Shown here piece after piece: positions 11,432 through 22,963 of a DNA stretch of 64,000 nt. Every line of letters begins with the position of its first letter. The first letter of the stretch is position 1. Location of the stretch: NCBI GenBank assembly GCA_014529385.2, contig CM043966.1, forward strand, positions 91,186,587-91,250,586, given 5' to 3'. The notes below the pieces were generated by a model that saw only the letters and a list, made by a program, of their open reading frames with translations, was not told the origin of the DNA and searched no databases. Position numbers and translations under genes: made by a program. Source of the DNA: Adiantum capillus-veneris (Eukaryota > Streptophyta > Polypodiopsida > Polypodiales > Pteridaceae).

Positions 11432-12986
11432 ATAACCCCCTGCAGCTCGTCAGATTTGACTGAGAAATTGGTTTTTAAAAAAAATCCATAAAACTTCTTT
11501 GTGTGCAAGGGCTCTCTCCCATGCGAGACCTCAACCAACCTCCCCTAATCACCTCGTAGTTAAGTCCACGAGCCCCCCCCCCCCCCCCCCCCCCGCCCGG
11601 ACTCCTTGATCCTGCTTGAAACACAGCTGACAGCGACAAGAAGCACTCTTTTCAGCCACCTTGGAGACAATAGCTTGAGAGACATTGAGAGAGACAGATA
11701 GAGAGCTTGAAACCGTACTTGCGAGCGAGCACAAGCGACCGAGTCTGACAAATTTGAGGCAATCTTTGTAGATCGAGCAAAATCTGCAATCGATACCGAT
11801 CCGACTCGGTATTGACCGCTCGAGCATTGGCGTTTTACGGCTATTCGGCTAGCCACTTCCACCCGGCGGCGGAAGGCGACATCGACATCGACACCGCTCA
11901 TGCGCACCGGCTCGACACTCCTCATTGCGACGGATTTCCGACATCCGACCCACACCGGGCGCTTCCCCGCACAAGCGCGTTCCCGCGATCGACGACCGTG
12001 CTTGCGACATGCGCGGGTGAGGTACCTCTATCATAGAGGAGTGACACCCGGCATCGGCACCGAGCGCACCGATTGCCTTGTACGACACAGTTTATGGATA
12101 CGACACCTTTGGTGGCTATTCGATTAGTATATTTCTGCCCGACGGCAGAAATCGGCACATAGCGACAACGACACGCAGGTTACAGGCTACAGGGGGGTTT
12201 TTCAGCCCATTCACTCACAGATTCTCCAGGTTACCAGACACAGCGCTTTGACGATTTGACAGTCATTTTGACAGCAGATTCTCTGCGGACACATGCGTTG
12301 ACAGATGCATTTTGTTGTGAGCACACCTAGTGCTACTGAGCTCTTTTGAGAGCAGATATCCACGCAGGGATCACTTTCACTGCATGCAGCAGTTCTTGGC
12401 ACCTGTTTGAGCGCGATTTTACTCATGTAAGTTGAGTTGCGGACACTGCCCACTGTACTACGTGTGGAGCCATTTTTGGCTATTTTGGCAGTTTTTCTCG
12501 GCCGTTTCTGAGACTCGGACCGGAAGAGCCCTTTCTGAGATTGTGGCTAGTCCATTTGTGTCTGCATTAGCCTTTTGGAGGGTCGATAGCGTGAGGTTTT
12601 CTTTGAGCTGGGGTGTGCTCGAATGTTGAGACACTTTCGGTGATACAGGTAGCTGGAGTTCCCCTTTTCGGTACCCTCGCCATAGGATATGTATCTGGAC
12701 GGTTATTTATGCTTTTGACACCAAGTTGGAACTCACATAGCAGTTGTTTTGTGCAATAGATGCCCAGTTAGTGCAGTTGGCACATTTATATGCATTTTGA
12801 GTTGAGTTTTGACTCCTCATACAAAGGAAACTCTGCCGGATTTACTTCCCGCGAGTCGTGACTTCCATTGTTGGCACTTTTGAGTCTATTTCGGTTGAGA
12901 TCTTACTCCCGCTACAAAGGTTACTCTGCCCAAATTTCTGCAGCTTCTCGCCATAGTTTGGCACCTCTCAAACCCTCTTATCAGCA
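10363..12986 (+). other. Long leader of element B with simple repeats
   Basis: About 2.6 kb separates the LTR from gag. It holds (CA)n at 10888-10972 and 11383-11430, a run of 22 C at 11573-11594 and smaller CA tracts. No supported coding sequence was found: long minus-strand frames such as 10466-11347 arise from the CA repeats. A leader this long is unusual for Copia; part of it may be expanded repeat or captured sequence. Confidence 0.6.
10365..10377 (+). promoter_or_regulatory. Primer-binding site of element B
   Basis: TGGTATCAAAGCT, an initiator-Met-type site with one difference from the usual TGGTATCAGAGC, two bases after the LTR. Confidence 0.8.
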
Positions 12987-14027
12987 ATGGCTTCTTCTTC
13001 AGAAAAGGAGGAGTATTTCATTCGGAAGTTCGATGGCAGCAACTTCACCATGTGGAAAGAGCGCATGAAAGATGTATTGATAAACAAAGGCCTCTCAGAA
13101 CCGTTGAAAGAGCGCGCAGAGGATGATGATTATACACAAGCTCAATGGGAGCTTTTGGATGCAAAAGCCATGGCTACGATACGTCTACATCTAGCCGAAT
13201 CAGTCTTCTTCACTATCATAGGGAAGTAAACAACCAAGGAACTTTGGGATAGCTTATGTTCAGCATGGGAGAGCAAAAGTGCATCCAACAAAGTTTTTCT
13301 CATGAAAAAGCTTATGAAGCTCAACATGAAAGAAGGTAGCACAGTTTCCAGTCATTTAAATGAGTTCAACTCCTTGTTCAGTCAGCTGACATCTCAAGGC
13401 TTTAAGGAGTTTGACGATGAACTCAAGTCTATCTTCTTATTATGCTCTCTACCCAGTTCATGGGATATCTTTTGCACAGCCATTAGCAATTCAGCTCCGA
13501 ATGGCAAGTTAGAATTCAATGTTGTCACAGATGCGTTGCTCACTGAAGAGATTCGTCGTAAATCTCTCGATAATGCTAGTCATGGAGATGCATATATGGC
13601 TGGCAGTTCAACAAAGCCAAGAGGCCGTGACAGGAACAAATACAAAAGCAAAAGTAGAGAGCGGAATCCTCGTAGTTCTAGCAGACACAGGAACCAAAGT
13701 AGAGACCGCAATGCCAAAAATGTCGAGTGTTACTATTGCCACAAGAAGGGTCATTACAAAAAGGATTGTCGCAGTTTCCTAAGAGATCAGAAAAACATGC
13801 AAAAGGATAATTCTGGCAAAGGCAAAAGTACAGTAAAAATTGAGGAGCTCAACATTGTTCAGTCTCCCATGCCTACCACTGCAGTAGAGGATGCTCCTCC
13901 TCCAATGATGCTCATTATGCCCACAGAGATTCATGCCGAGGTCACAACAAATGCCTCAGATGTTCTCATTTTCACTTCAGATCTCACTCCAGATGCTTTG
14001 GTTGCACAGGATGAGGGTTATGCATAG
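12987..14027 (+). pseudogene. Element B gag
   Basis: The frame starts MASSSEKEEYFIRKFDGSNF at ATG 12987 and includes MWKERMKDVLI, a TAA stop at 13227-13229 inside the capsid domain, then FLMKKLMKLNMKEGSTVSSH, EFNSLFSQL, LLCSLPSSWD and LTEEIRRKS. This is the UBN2 / gag_pre-integrase type of Copia capsid. A basic Arg-Ser-rich linker is followed by a zinc knuckle CYYCHKKGHYKKDC (CX2CX4HX4C), the RNA-packaging finger. Both sides of the 13227 stop are in the same frame. The stop at 14025 falls just before the protease. Confidence 0.85.
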
Positions 14028-15400
14028 AATTGGATCCTTGATTCTGGTGCAAGTTTTCATGTCACACCGCATAGAGAGTGGTTTTCCTCTTATGCATCCA
14101 TGCATGGAATTGTCAAGCTTGGTAATTCCTATGAGATTGACATTATTGGCATTGGTGATGTGAAACTTCAGATGCATAATGGCACTAATTTTGTGCTACA
14201 TAATGTCAGACATGTGCCCAAGCTTACGAAAAGCTTGCTTTCTATAGGGCAATTGGATGACATTGGCTACACTACAGTTTTTGGTAATCGTTCTTGGATG
14301 ATCCGCAAGAACAACCTTATCATGATGAAAGGCAATAAAAATGGATCCCTGTACTCTTTGTTTGTTTCGAGTGTCGACAAACACTCTATCTATGTTGCCG
14401 AGCTGCTGTCTCCTGAGTTGTGGCATAGCCGGCTAGGGCATATTAGCCAAAAGGGAATGAAAACACTTCAGCGTTTTGGCTACTTACCTGTGTTAGATTA
14501 CACGGACTTTCCATTGTGTGAGCATTGTCTGTATGGCAAACAGACTAGATTGACATCTTCGCCATTGAATAAGAAACTAGGCGAACCTCTAGACTTGGTG
14601 CACAGTGATTTGTGTGGTCCAATGCCACATAAAATCTAGGGGGGGCGAACTACTTTCTCACGTTCATAGATGATTCTACCAGAAAGGTGTGGGTGTATCT
14701 CCTTAAGCGTAAGGAAGAAGTTTTTTCGACATTCCAAAAATTCCTCGCCATGGTTGAGAACCAATCAGGAACAAAGCTCAAAGCTTTTCGCACAGACAAT
14801 GGTGGAGAATACGTCTCCACAGAGTTCAAGAATTTTTGCAATAGAAGAGGCATTCGGCGGCAGTTTACTGCTCCATACACACCTACACAAAATGGGATAG
14901 CTGAAAGAATGAATCGTACAATTCAAGAGCGAGTTGTCTCTATGATGTCTATGGCGAAGCTTACTCCCGAATTTTGGGGGGAAGCTGTTCTGATAGCAGT
15001 GCACATCATCAACAGGTCACCTAGTTCTCCTTTGAATTTCAAAATTCCAGAGGAATTATGGACTGGCAAAAGGCCAAGCTATGAGCATTTACGTGTATTT
15101 GGATGTGAAGAATATGCACATGTGCCCAAAGAACTTCGTCGGAAGTTAGATCCCAGATCACACAAATGCATCTTTATTGGCTATGGTGCAAACGGAGAGA
15201 TGGGATATCGTCTCTGGCACCCAGAATCAAACAAAGTCATTCGTAGCTCACATGTGATTTTCAATGAATCAAAAATGCACAAGAAGCCCATCAAAGATGT
15301 TGAGTACAGACGTGTTCGTTTTGAGGATGTAGCCTCCGAACCAACTCAGTTCAGTAGTGTTGCACCCACTCTCAAGTGCAAGATACTACTATTGCTCCGA
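14028..15400 (+). pseudogene. Element B protease and integrase
   Basis: Protease: WILDSGASFHVTPHREWF with the catalytic DSG motif, then VRHVPKLTKSLLSIGQL. GAG-pre-integrase: LWHSRLGHISQKGMKTL and CEHCLYGKQ (His-His-Cys-Cys finger). The integrase core shows all three acidic residues in context: VHSDLCGPMP (Asp), FRTDNGGEY (Asp) and NGIAERMNRT (Glu). The C-terminal part has LRVFGCEEYAHVP and RRKLDPRSHKCIFIGY. A one-base indel beside the seven-G run near 14635 shifts frame between the first Asp and the rest, and a second shift follows near 15380. Confidence 0.85.
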
Positions 15401-17020
15401 AGAGAGCGGAATCTAGCAATCAGGCACTGAAACGCTCTGAGAGAGTATCACGTGCGCCTGAGCGGTTTGAGCCGAGTATACACCATATTTTGGTCACTGA
15501 CAGTGGAGAGCCAACCTGCTACAAAGAAGCTATACAAATGGAGGATAGCGTTAAGTGGGAGCAGGCTATGCAATCAGAATACAATTCGATTGTGGCTAAT
15601 GAGACATGAGATTTGGTTGAATTACCAAAAAGCAAAAATGCTTTACCTTGCAAGTGGGTATACAAAAAGAAGTATACAACGGAAGATACCGAGCCTAGAT
15701 ACAAGGCTCGTCTAGTTGCCAAGGATTTCAAGCAGCAAAAAGGTGTGGATTTTGATGAGATTTTCTCTCCAGTAGTCAAGATGACTACACTTCGCACCGT
15801 GCTTGGCTTGGTTGCTATCCAGGACATGGAACTTGTCCAAATGGATGTGAACACAACATTTCTTCACGGGGATCTAGATGAAGATGTCTACACGAAACAA
15901 CCAGAGGGCTTCGTATGTGAAACCCAAAAACGTGCGAGGAAAGAATTGGTTTGTAGACTGAAAAAGGCACTCTATGGCCTCAAGCAAGGTTCAAGGCAAT
16001 GGTATCAAAAATTCCACAAATTCATGCAGTTTCAGGGTTACATTAGAAGTCAAGAGGATCACTGATTATACACAAAAAGGTTGAACGATGGTTCTTCAAT
16101 CATCTTGATCTTGTATGTAGATGATATGCTTATCGCAGGCAAATCAATTGATGAAATCAATCAGTTGAAAAAGATGCTAAGCACTCAGTTTTCCATGAAG
16201 GATTTGGGAGATGCCAATCACTTTCTTGGTATGCACATCAAGAGAGACAGGCAACGTGGAATTCTTGAATTATCTCAAGAAAAGTACATTCACAAAGTCT
16301 TGCAACATTTTAGTATGCAGGGGGGGAAGTCATTGAGTACCCCAATGCAAGCATACTCCAAACATAGCAAGGAAGACTCTCCCAAGACAGTGGCTGAGAA
16401 AGAGGAAATGGTGAAAGTACCATATTCTTCAGCAGTTGGCAGTTTGATGTACGCTATGATAGCCACAAGACCAGACATTGCACATGCAGTGGGAGTGGTT
16501 AGTAGGTACATGGCAAACCCTGGCAAGAAGCATTGGGAAGTAGTGAAGAAAATCCTCAGATATTTGAAAGGTACAGCTAGCAAGTGTTTACGCTTCGAAA
16601 ACAGTGATGCATCTATTGTAGGTTACACGGATGCGGATTATGCGGGTTTCGTGGATCGTAGAAGATCCACATCTGGCTATGTGTTCATGTTTGCTGGAGC
16701 AGCTATCTCTTGGAGATCGTGTCTCCAAGATTGCACGTCTTCATCTACCACTGAGGCAGAATACGTTGCTGCGTCTGACGCTAGCAAGGAAGCCATATGG
16801 TTGGCTCGTCTAGTGGGAGATTTGGACATTCACGAGGTTCCAGTACTACATTGTGATAGTCAGAGTGCCATTTCTTTGGCAAAGAATCCAATGTTTCACT
16901 CAAAGTCGAAACACATAGAGGTCAGATACCATGTCATACGAGATGCATTGGCTGGCAAGCGTATCGAGCTTGTCAAGGTTCACACTGACGACAACCCCGC
17001 AGATGCTCTCACAAAGAGCT
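15376..17020 (+). pseudogene. Element B reverse transcriptase and RNase H
   Basis: RT (RVT_2): ALPCKWVYKKKY, ARLVAKDFKQQKGVDF, QMDVNTTFLHGDL (catalytic Asp), KKALYGLKQGSRQWY and LYVDDMLIAG (YVDD). RNase H: VGYTDADYAG, SSSTTEAEYVAAS, LHCDSQSAI and HIEVRYHVIRD. TGA stops interrupt at 15607-15609, where the family has a Trp, and at 16063-16065. The protein reads to DNPADALTKS and then passes into LTR sequence, so the last RNase H residues, the 3' leader and the polypurine tract are gone. Confidence 0.85.
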
Positions 17021-17095
17021 ATACAGTGGCCCCTTCCCCATTTCTCTTCTTCCCCTCTCTCACACACACTCCGTACGCGCTACACGCGCTCATCA
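17021..17095 (+). repeat. Truncated 3' LTR of element B
   Basis: About 75 bp, TATACAGTGG then CCCCTTCCCCATTTCTC to CGCTCATCA, match the end of the 5' LTR. The first 110 or so LTR bases are deleted, and a further 15-bp deletion follows TATACAGTGGC. The right end and the CAATG duplication are intact, so the loss happened after integration or through an internal deletion that kept the terminus. Confidence 0.8.
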
Positions 17096-17100
17096 CAATG

Positions 17101-17375
17101 TGGCTAAGAGCCAATGGCAAGGTAGATCTCCCACACGTTCCAAGAGGAATAAGAGACAATCTACCTCTCCACACCCACAAGAGGCTAAGAAGAGGCTAAG
17201 CAATCATGAGATACTCCGCGTGGGTCTCTCAGCACTGCTACTTTTGAGCGTGCAAAGAAACACAATTTGTGTTTTAGATGTCTTTCGGACCAACATAACA
17301 AGAAATATTGTCCTCTTTTGCAAGGCAAAGAAAGGCCATGCACACGGTGCAACGCCTCACATTAGATTCATCTCT
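17101..17375 (+). pseudogene. Element A gag, C-terminal part with zinc knuckle
   Basis: The gag frame resumes after B with a basic stretch (SQWQGRSPTRSKRNKRQSTS). Near 17215 it shifts frame; the other frame then gives TATFERAKKHNLCFRCLSD and on through a knuckle of the CX2CX4HX4C type (17270-17311, ending KKYC). A second Cys pair, CTRC, follows before a TAG. The single frameshift destroys gag here. Confidence 0.75.
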
Positions 17376-17420
17376 TAAATATTGTGATATAGAGGTTCTT
17401 CATATGGAAGAAAAGCACAA

Positions 17421-17902
17421 GTGTTGTGTGCCTACTTCAATGTGGCAGCCCACCTTTGGCCCCCATGGTTTGTTCGCATGTATGGCACTATTAACGGACA
17501 ACGTGTTAGTATTTTAGTGGATGATGGTGCAACTCATAACTTCTTGAACTATAAGCTAGTCAAGAAATTGAAGCTTACACAGACTCCTTGCTCTCACAAG
17601 TATGTGGTGGAGTAGATGTTTGGGAATGATAAAGAAGTATGGGACACGGTAGTTCAAGGGGTTGAGCTTATTGTTCAAGATCATACGATGACCCTTGACT
17701 TCCAAGTTATGAACATGGACCGTGCTGATGTAGTTTTAGGACGGGAGTGGCTGCATGGTTTAGGAAACACATTGCACACTAGTTATGAACACAACTCCGT
17801 ATCCTTTATGGCCAATGGTAAACATGTGCTTTTGCTTGGTGATAAAAATATACCATCTACACCTCTTATATGGGCAGCCGAGCTTTCTATTTTGCAGACA
17901 TA
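17421..17902 (+). pseudogene. Element A protease region
   Basis: GTINGQRVSILVDDGATHNF corresponds to the RVP_2 aspartic protease. The usual D-S-G is D-D-G here, and the family flap-like VVLGREWLHGLG is present downstream. A TAG at 17613-17615, where Gln would be expected, breaks the frame. Downstream, 17903-18120, is a Ser/Asn/Gln-rich linker before RT. Confidence 0.75.
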
Positions 17903-18119
17903 AAATTTAATAAATGAAGTCTTTTTGTGTTACTGCTTGTCTCCAAGTCTTGTGAATTCTCAAGAGCAAAGTGCGGTGAATTCTAGTAATGGTATGCAAA
18001 GTGCAATGTATTCTACTGATAAACAAAGTGTTAAAAAATCTAACAAGCAAAGTGCTCTCAATTTTAATTCTATAGAGCAACGTGCAACTGTTGTAAAACA
18101 AACATTATAGGAATTACAA

Positions 18120-19286
18120 GATTCTCCATCCCAGCATAACTCTAGTTTACTTTCTCCTTTTGCACGGCAAAAGCTGACTCACTTACTCACGGAGTATAGT
18201 GATGTGTTCTCAAGTGATTTACCACCGGGTTTACCCCCTACACGTGATGTGCACCATGGCATAGATGTCTTTCTAGGCACTAAACCGGTGAGTAAACCAC
18301 CTTATCGTATGAGTGCTAAAGAAGCCAAGGAGGTTGAGAGTCAATTGGCTGACTACCTCGCTCATGGTTTCATTAGACCTAGCACTTCGCCTTGGGCATC
18401 ACCAATTCTATTGGTAAAAAAGAAAGATGGTACTACGCGGATGTGCGTAGATTATCGCGGATTAAATGCGATAAACATCAAGAACAAGTATCCTCTGCCT
18501 CGAGTGGATGAGTTATTTGATCAACTCCACGGGGCAAGATACTATACAAAGATAGATCTTCGTCAGGATACCACCAGCTACGTATCCTACTGCAAGATAT
18601 CTCCAAAACTGCCTTTAGAACACGGTTCAGGCATTTTGAATTTTTGGTTATGCCTTTTGGTCTAACCAATGCTCCAACTACATTTATGACACTCATGGAT
18701 AGTGTCTTACGTCCCTATCTTGGAAAATTTGTTGTGGTTTTTCCTTGATGATATTCTCATTTACAGTAAGACTGAAGATGAACACATAGAACACTTACGA
18801 TTTGTGTTTGAACAGCTATGAGCTCACATGTTGTATGCTAAGCAAAGCAAGTGCGATTTCTTTAAAACAGAGATACATTACCTCGGTCATGTGATCTCTT
18901 ATTCTGACATCAAGATGGACCATGACAAGGTCGCTGCCATTCTTCGATGGCCACATCCCAACACGATTGAGGAGCTTCAAATATTTTTAGGCATGGCTGG
19001 ATTTTATCGACAGTATATCTGTGACAATGCCAAAATCAATGTTTCTATGACGGATCAACTTAAAGCAAAAGGTAAGAACTTTTCTTGGGAAGAAGCTCAA
19101 AACTACAGTATCGAACAGCTCAAGGTAGCTATGGCCACTGCTCCCATCCTAGCAATCGTCGACCCACTTAAGCCGTTTGTGGTAGAGATTGATGCTAGTG
19201 ATAAAGCCATTGGTGCGGTACTTCTCTAGGAGGGAAGACCTATAGCCTTTGAAAGTAAAAATTTAGATAGATCTCAACAGAATTAT
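18120..19286 (+). pseudogene. Element A reverse transcriptase and start of RNase H
   Basis: RT motifs in order: [74 protein letters not shown] and KIDLRQ (first catalytic Asp). A frameshift near 18567 moves to [14 protein letters not shown], another shift near 18738 leads to [15 protein letters not shown] (catalytic DD), a TGA stop lies at 18819-18821, and then come HYLGHVISYSDIKM and FLGMAGFYRQYI. RNase H starts VEIDASDKAIGAVLL, stops at 19227 (TAG), and resumes EGRPIAFESKNLD. The sequence is cut after SQQNY by element C and resumes at 38097. Confidence 0.85.
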
Positions 19287-19450
19287 TGTCAGGACAAGGG
19301 TCCTGTACCCTAAGAACTAGGTTAGTCACGGACTACGGCCAAGGGCCGGGCTAGGCAGTGTGGACAGGGGATCCGTCTAGGGCAAGGAGCCCGCCTATAT
19401 AAAGGGAGGTTGGGAGGAGGATCTCAAGACCTAGTTCCCTAGTTCTTACA
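19287..19450 (+). repeat. 5' LTR of element C
   Basis: 164 bp. It contains TATATAAA at 19396-19403, a plausible promoter TATA box about 50 bp from the LTR end, preceded by GC-rich sequence. Confidence 0.92.
19396..19403 (+). promoter_or_regulatory. LTR TATA box of element C
   Basis: TATATAAA followed by a GGGAGG purine tract; the same box is kept in the 3' LTR (about 38045-38052). Confidence 0.6.
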
Positions 19451-19451
19451 C

Positions 19452-19463
19452 TGGTATCAGAGC
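19452..19463 (+). promoter_or_regulatory. Primer-binding site of element C
   Basis: TGGTATCAGAGC one base after the LTR; initiator-Met type, identical to that of A. Confidence 0.9.
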
Positions 19464-20451
19464 TTAGGAGTCTCTCTTCCACTCTCTCTCTAGGCGTGGT
19501 CTCTTTAGGTCCCTAAAAGCAAGGACTTTGGGGTGAGAACCTTGGCTTTTTTGAAGCTTTTCCAAAAATAGCAGTTTTCCTTGCCAATTCGGGTAGACTT
19601 TCCTTTTTGGGACGCAAAGCTATGGTGCATGAAAGTCGAAGCTCTTGGGCTTTACACAGGCGCCTTGGGGAGGTAGAGAAGTTGCCAGGAGCTCACGGCC
19701 GTTGTCGGCCCCAGCAAGTCATGCCATCATCTCTTTTGACCTCGCGCTGTGCAGAAGCCGCTGCCTGGTTTCTTTCCCCTTCAAATTTTCGTCTATTTCA
19801 CATTCAAAGGCCTATTGTCCATTGCCTTTGACCTTGGCCACTAATAGTGGCCCTTCCCACAAGCAAGGCAGCGCCTTCGTGTGCCGGCAAGCCTCCCCTG
19901 AGTTGGGGTGATCCGGTGGAAGGCAAACGACCGCAACTCTTCGTTGAGCAGGCATAACTCATCATTCCGAACTGGCTGCAACCACAATTTGGCAGTTTCA
20001 CAGACCACAAAAAAAGAACCGATTTGCCGTTTACATCAGATGCAAATCCAGTTATCGACTACTACGCATAGATCGGTGTTTTCAAGTACATCCTTGGCTG
20101 CAAGTCAATTGTTGATTTCGTGGTTGCTTAGGATTTAAAATCGGACTTCGAATTCAGCGTTCGGTTCATCAAGTCTACATTAAACAACTCGCAATTTGCT
20201 GGACTGCAAACGATGCGAACAAGTTGATTGGGAAGCTCAACTTTCTCAATACTTTCAATGCCATCGGCAATTTGACCTTCCTCGGTAATTTCACCTCTTC
20301 GTCAATTCTACAGGGATTTGAAATTCACCTTCTTTACGACCGTCGACGAAGTTAGTACGGCTAACTACCGACATCTGTGTTCGATACGGCTACGAGCTTT
20401 TTTGCACTCCAAGGTATTGTTTTCTAATTGTTCGCACAACACATATTTGCC

Positions 20452-21042
20452 ATGAGTGCGGAAATTGATGATCAACACATGTTTGAATTTGAATACCTGG
20501 GATTGGCTCCACCTGTGGAGGTCATGGGGCCGGATACTCTCATGGAGAGTACCGTCGTGGCAACAGGGATGGACGGTGCAAACCCAGGTGATCTATCTCT
20601 GTCTCCTCATTTATCAACCTCTCCTCCTCAGAGCGTGTTGGATATTCTAGAGGATGACAGTCAATTGCCAGATGCCAGGGAGTTTCGACAGGACTGGAAA
20701 ACTTTTAATTCCCGATTTCGCAAGCTCGCTGTCAGGGTTCAAATCTTGGTTACACAAGTAGAAAATCTTACACAACTAATTTACAGGATGCTACCAGAAT
20801 CAGCTCTCCACTTGCCAGCAACCCAAGGGGTTGCCAATTTACCAGTTATGACCAAAGAGGTCCAACATGTCCACAATAATTTGGTTGTCGGAACAAATCG
20901 GGGCACGACCAACGTGGTCAAGAAGCGCCTATCACCATCCAACTTTCAATGTGCAAAAAGTCAAAAATTATGCTTTATTTCCTTAGGAACACATCAAAAA
21001 AAGCAGTGCCCACATGTCAGACAACTTAAGCATGATGCATGA
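20452..21042 (+). pseudogene. Element C gag, internally shortened
   Basis: The frame starts MSAEIDDQHMFEFEYLG, similar in style to the gag start of A. It has a coiled-coil-like segment (FRKLAVRVQILVTQVENLTQ), then passes quickly to KKRLSPSNFQCAKSQKLCF and a knuckle-like block CFISLGTHQKKQC. Compared with the knuckle of A (CFRCLSDQHNKKYC) the second Cys has become Ser. At 196 residues it lacks the capsid domain present in A, so it could not form a particle. One open frame without stops is kept, which is notable in an otherwise decayed element. Confidence 0.6.
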
Positions 21043-22930
21043 GTTCGAGATTTGACATAAAATCCAGTTTTGGTGCATGGCACAGTAGTTATATGGCTTT
21101 TGAACATGTTATCTTAGCCATTTTCTCATACTTGAATATGGATTTTCAGCGTATGGTACGTTTTTTTTTGAATTGGGTACTGTTACGCCCCAATTGTTTT
21201 TTCTGCCATAGTCATTTTTGGTACGACCAGTCACATCATCTCGGCTTATACGATCTGCCAAAAACATTCTGAGATGCATGCAAGATCACTGAATTAGGGT
21301 GTATATGATACACGTCCTACAACTTTACGTTCCGCATTTACTTTGGGTAGTATTATGAAAAGCCAAATGCTTGGCCCATTTCACATGACACAAGGCTTCT
21401 AATTCGTACTCCGATTACCTCGGCGACAAGAGCAGTTGGCAACCAAGTTTTGGGGCACCTATATTATTCAGGATATCATCTCATCGAATCCCTACCAGTC
21501 TAATTGGTGCAAGGCATTTAGGGTGTTGACTTCAACGGTTGTCACGGTAGCCATGGGCTTCCATTTTTGTAGGCAAGGCATGCTATCCAGATGGTATAAA
21601 GTACGCTCTCACAAATCACTCTGTCAAGGACACTATTAGTTATGCATTGTTTCCCATAATTTTCGGTTGCTATCAAGGCACACAAAACAACCTAAAACTT
21701 CTACTGGATTCACAACCCACACACGGTAGATGATCAAGATGTGACTTGTGTTCCCTCTCGCGATGCGAACACCATACAGTCAGATGGTTGCATGCTTATA
21801 CGATAAGCTGGCAGTCAGGCATAAGATGTCTAAGAGCACACATTCTCGGCACACACACACTAGCAATGTAAGGAAAGTTCCTCAACCCAGCATGCTCTTA
21901 TGTTCGTTCTTCATCTCTTTCTCTAACGAACAAAATGAAAATTTTCTACAAAGTTTGTTTCATGTTTCACTACTGAGTTCTCCTGAGCCACGATGCTCTA
22001 CAATTCTCAGCTACAAATTGGCCAAGGTGTCATTCACATTTATTTTCATCGGTTTATCGATTGAACACTCATTGCCATAGCGCTATGAACCACGCACGCT
22101 GGCTACGGGTCATTGCTAAATCTAGGATAAGATCCACTGGTTGGTATTCCTTGGATGATTGTTCTCAAGATCGAACAACTCTACCCAGTGCAAACGCTCA
22201 TGTGCGTTTCTTGATAATCTTAACCTCACACCAGATGATCTCTGTCACGGAGTATAGACGCAGCAATCAGGGGTGACAACATGGTTGTAAGGGATCGGTA
22301 GTTCACTCGTGTGGGTCCCCTGCTGTCTCTATAGCACTACGAAGTGTCTATGGACATACGATTTTGGGGTAAGACCCAGCGAGTGATTGCTACATCACCC
22401 ATAGGCATTAAGGATCACAATTTGATCTGCATTAAGGATCACAGTTGATCTCTCCCAGTTCTACTTTCAAGGAAATAATTTCAAAATCTACCATGCAGTA
22501 CCAGACGAACACACTTTTAAAGTTGATTCCACTCAATCTGTACATGGATAACTATGTTGGTTACCGTTATCTCCTAGTTGAGCAGTTTCTACAAAGAAGT
22601 CTTATCAAGGGATTTGACTACGTAGATTCTAATTCAAGGGCTTGGGTTGCAAAGGAAACAACCAAGGTTCCCAGTGCAATACTGTTTGTTTTTCAGGTAG
22701 GGGACGTGTTCCTTTCCATTTGCATACAGGTAAGTGTACATTATGTCATTGCATTTGCATACATGTAAGTGTAGAGTATGTTACTGCATTTTCATACAGG
22801 TAAGTGTACTGATTTGGTGTCAATTCAATATTTAGTATGCTTTGCTTGGTGTTTCAAGACGTCTAAGTACTCTTGAATATTACAGACACATGCCAAGGGC
22901 ATGTCGGAACAAAGTACTTTGGACCAAGTA
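21043..22930 (+). other. Interior of element C: decayed pol, no intact gene
   Basis: Only weak traces remain. At 22560-22720 one frame reads YRYLLVEQFLQRSLIKGF followed by a Ser-Arg-Ala-Trp-containing stretch, in the place of the RT start (compare YRMSAKEAK...[11 protein letters not shown] in A). Many indels separate the traces. A short direct repeat, CATTAAGGATCACA, occurs at about 22404 and 22430, and a phrase ending CATACAGGTAAGTGTA recurs three times near 22720-22810. Confidence 0.4.
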
Positions 22931-22935
22931 TCCAA

Positions 22936-22963
22936 TGTTGGGTTAAAGGCCCGTGTGCCCGGC
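22936..22963 (+). repeat. 28-bp inverted copy of the LTR start at the left end of D
   Basis: Starting TGTTGGGTTAAAGG, it is identical to the reverse complement of 26231-26258. The sequence inside it (AAACCAGCCAT) is inverted integrase code. GCC/GGC occurs at the junction and may be microhomology. Confidence 0.9.

Larger units (their letters stand above)
10159..17095 (+). mobile_element. Element B: Copia retrotransposon nested in gag of A
   Basis: The 5' LTR is 10159-10362 and a shortened 3' LTR ends at 17095. Target duplication CAATG is seen at 10154-10158 and 17096-17100. Removing B plus one duplication copy fuses the gag frame of A (K-S-N-V-A-K-S), which proves the insertion site. Domain order is gag, protease, integrase, RT, RNase H, as in Copia. 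The 3' end is damaged: RNase H runs directly into the middle of the LTR. Stops at 13227, 14025, 15607 and 16063 and frameshifts near 14635 and 15380 inactivate it. Confidence 0.93.
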
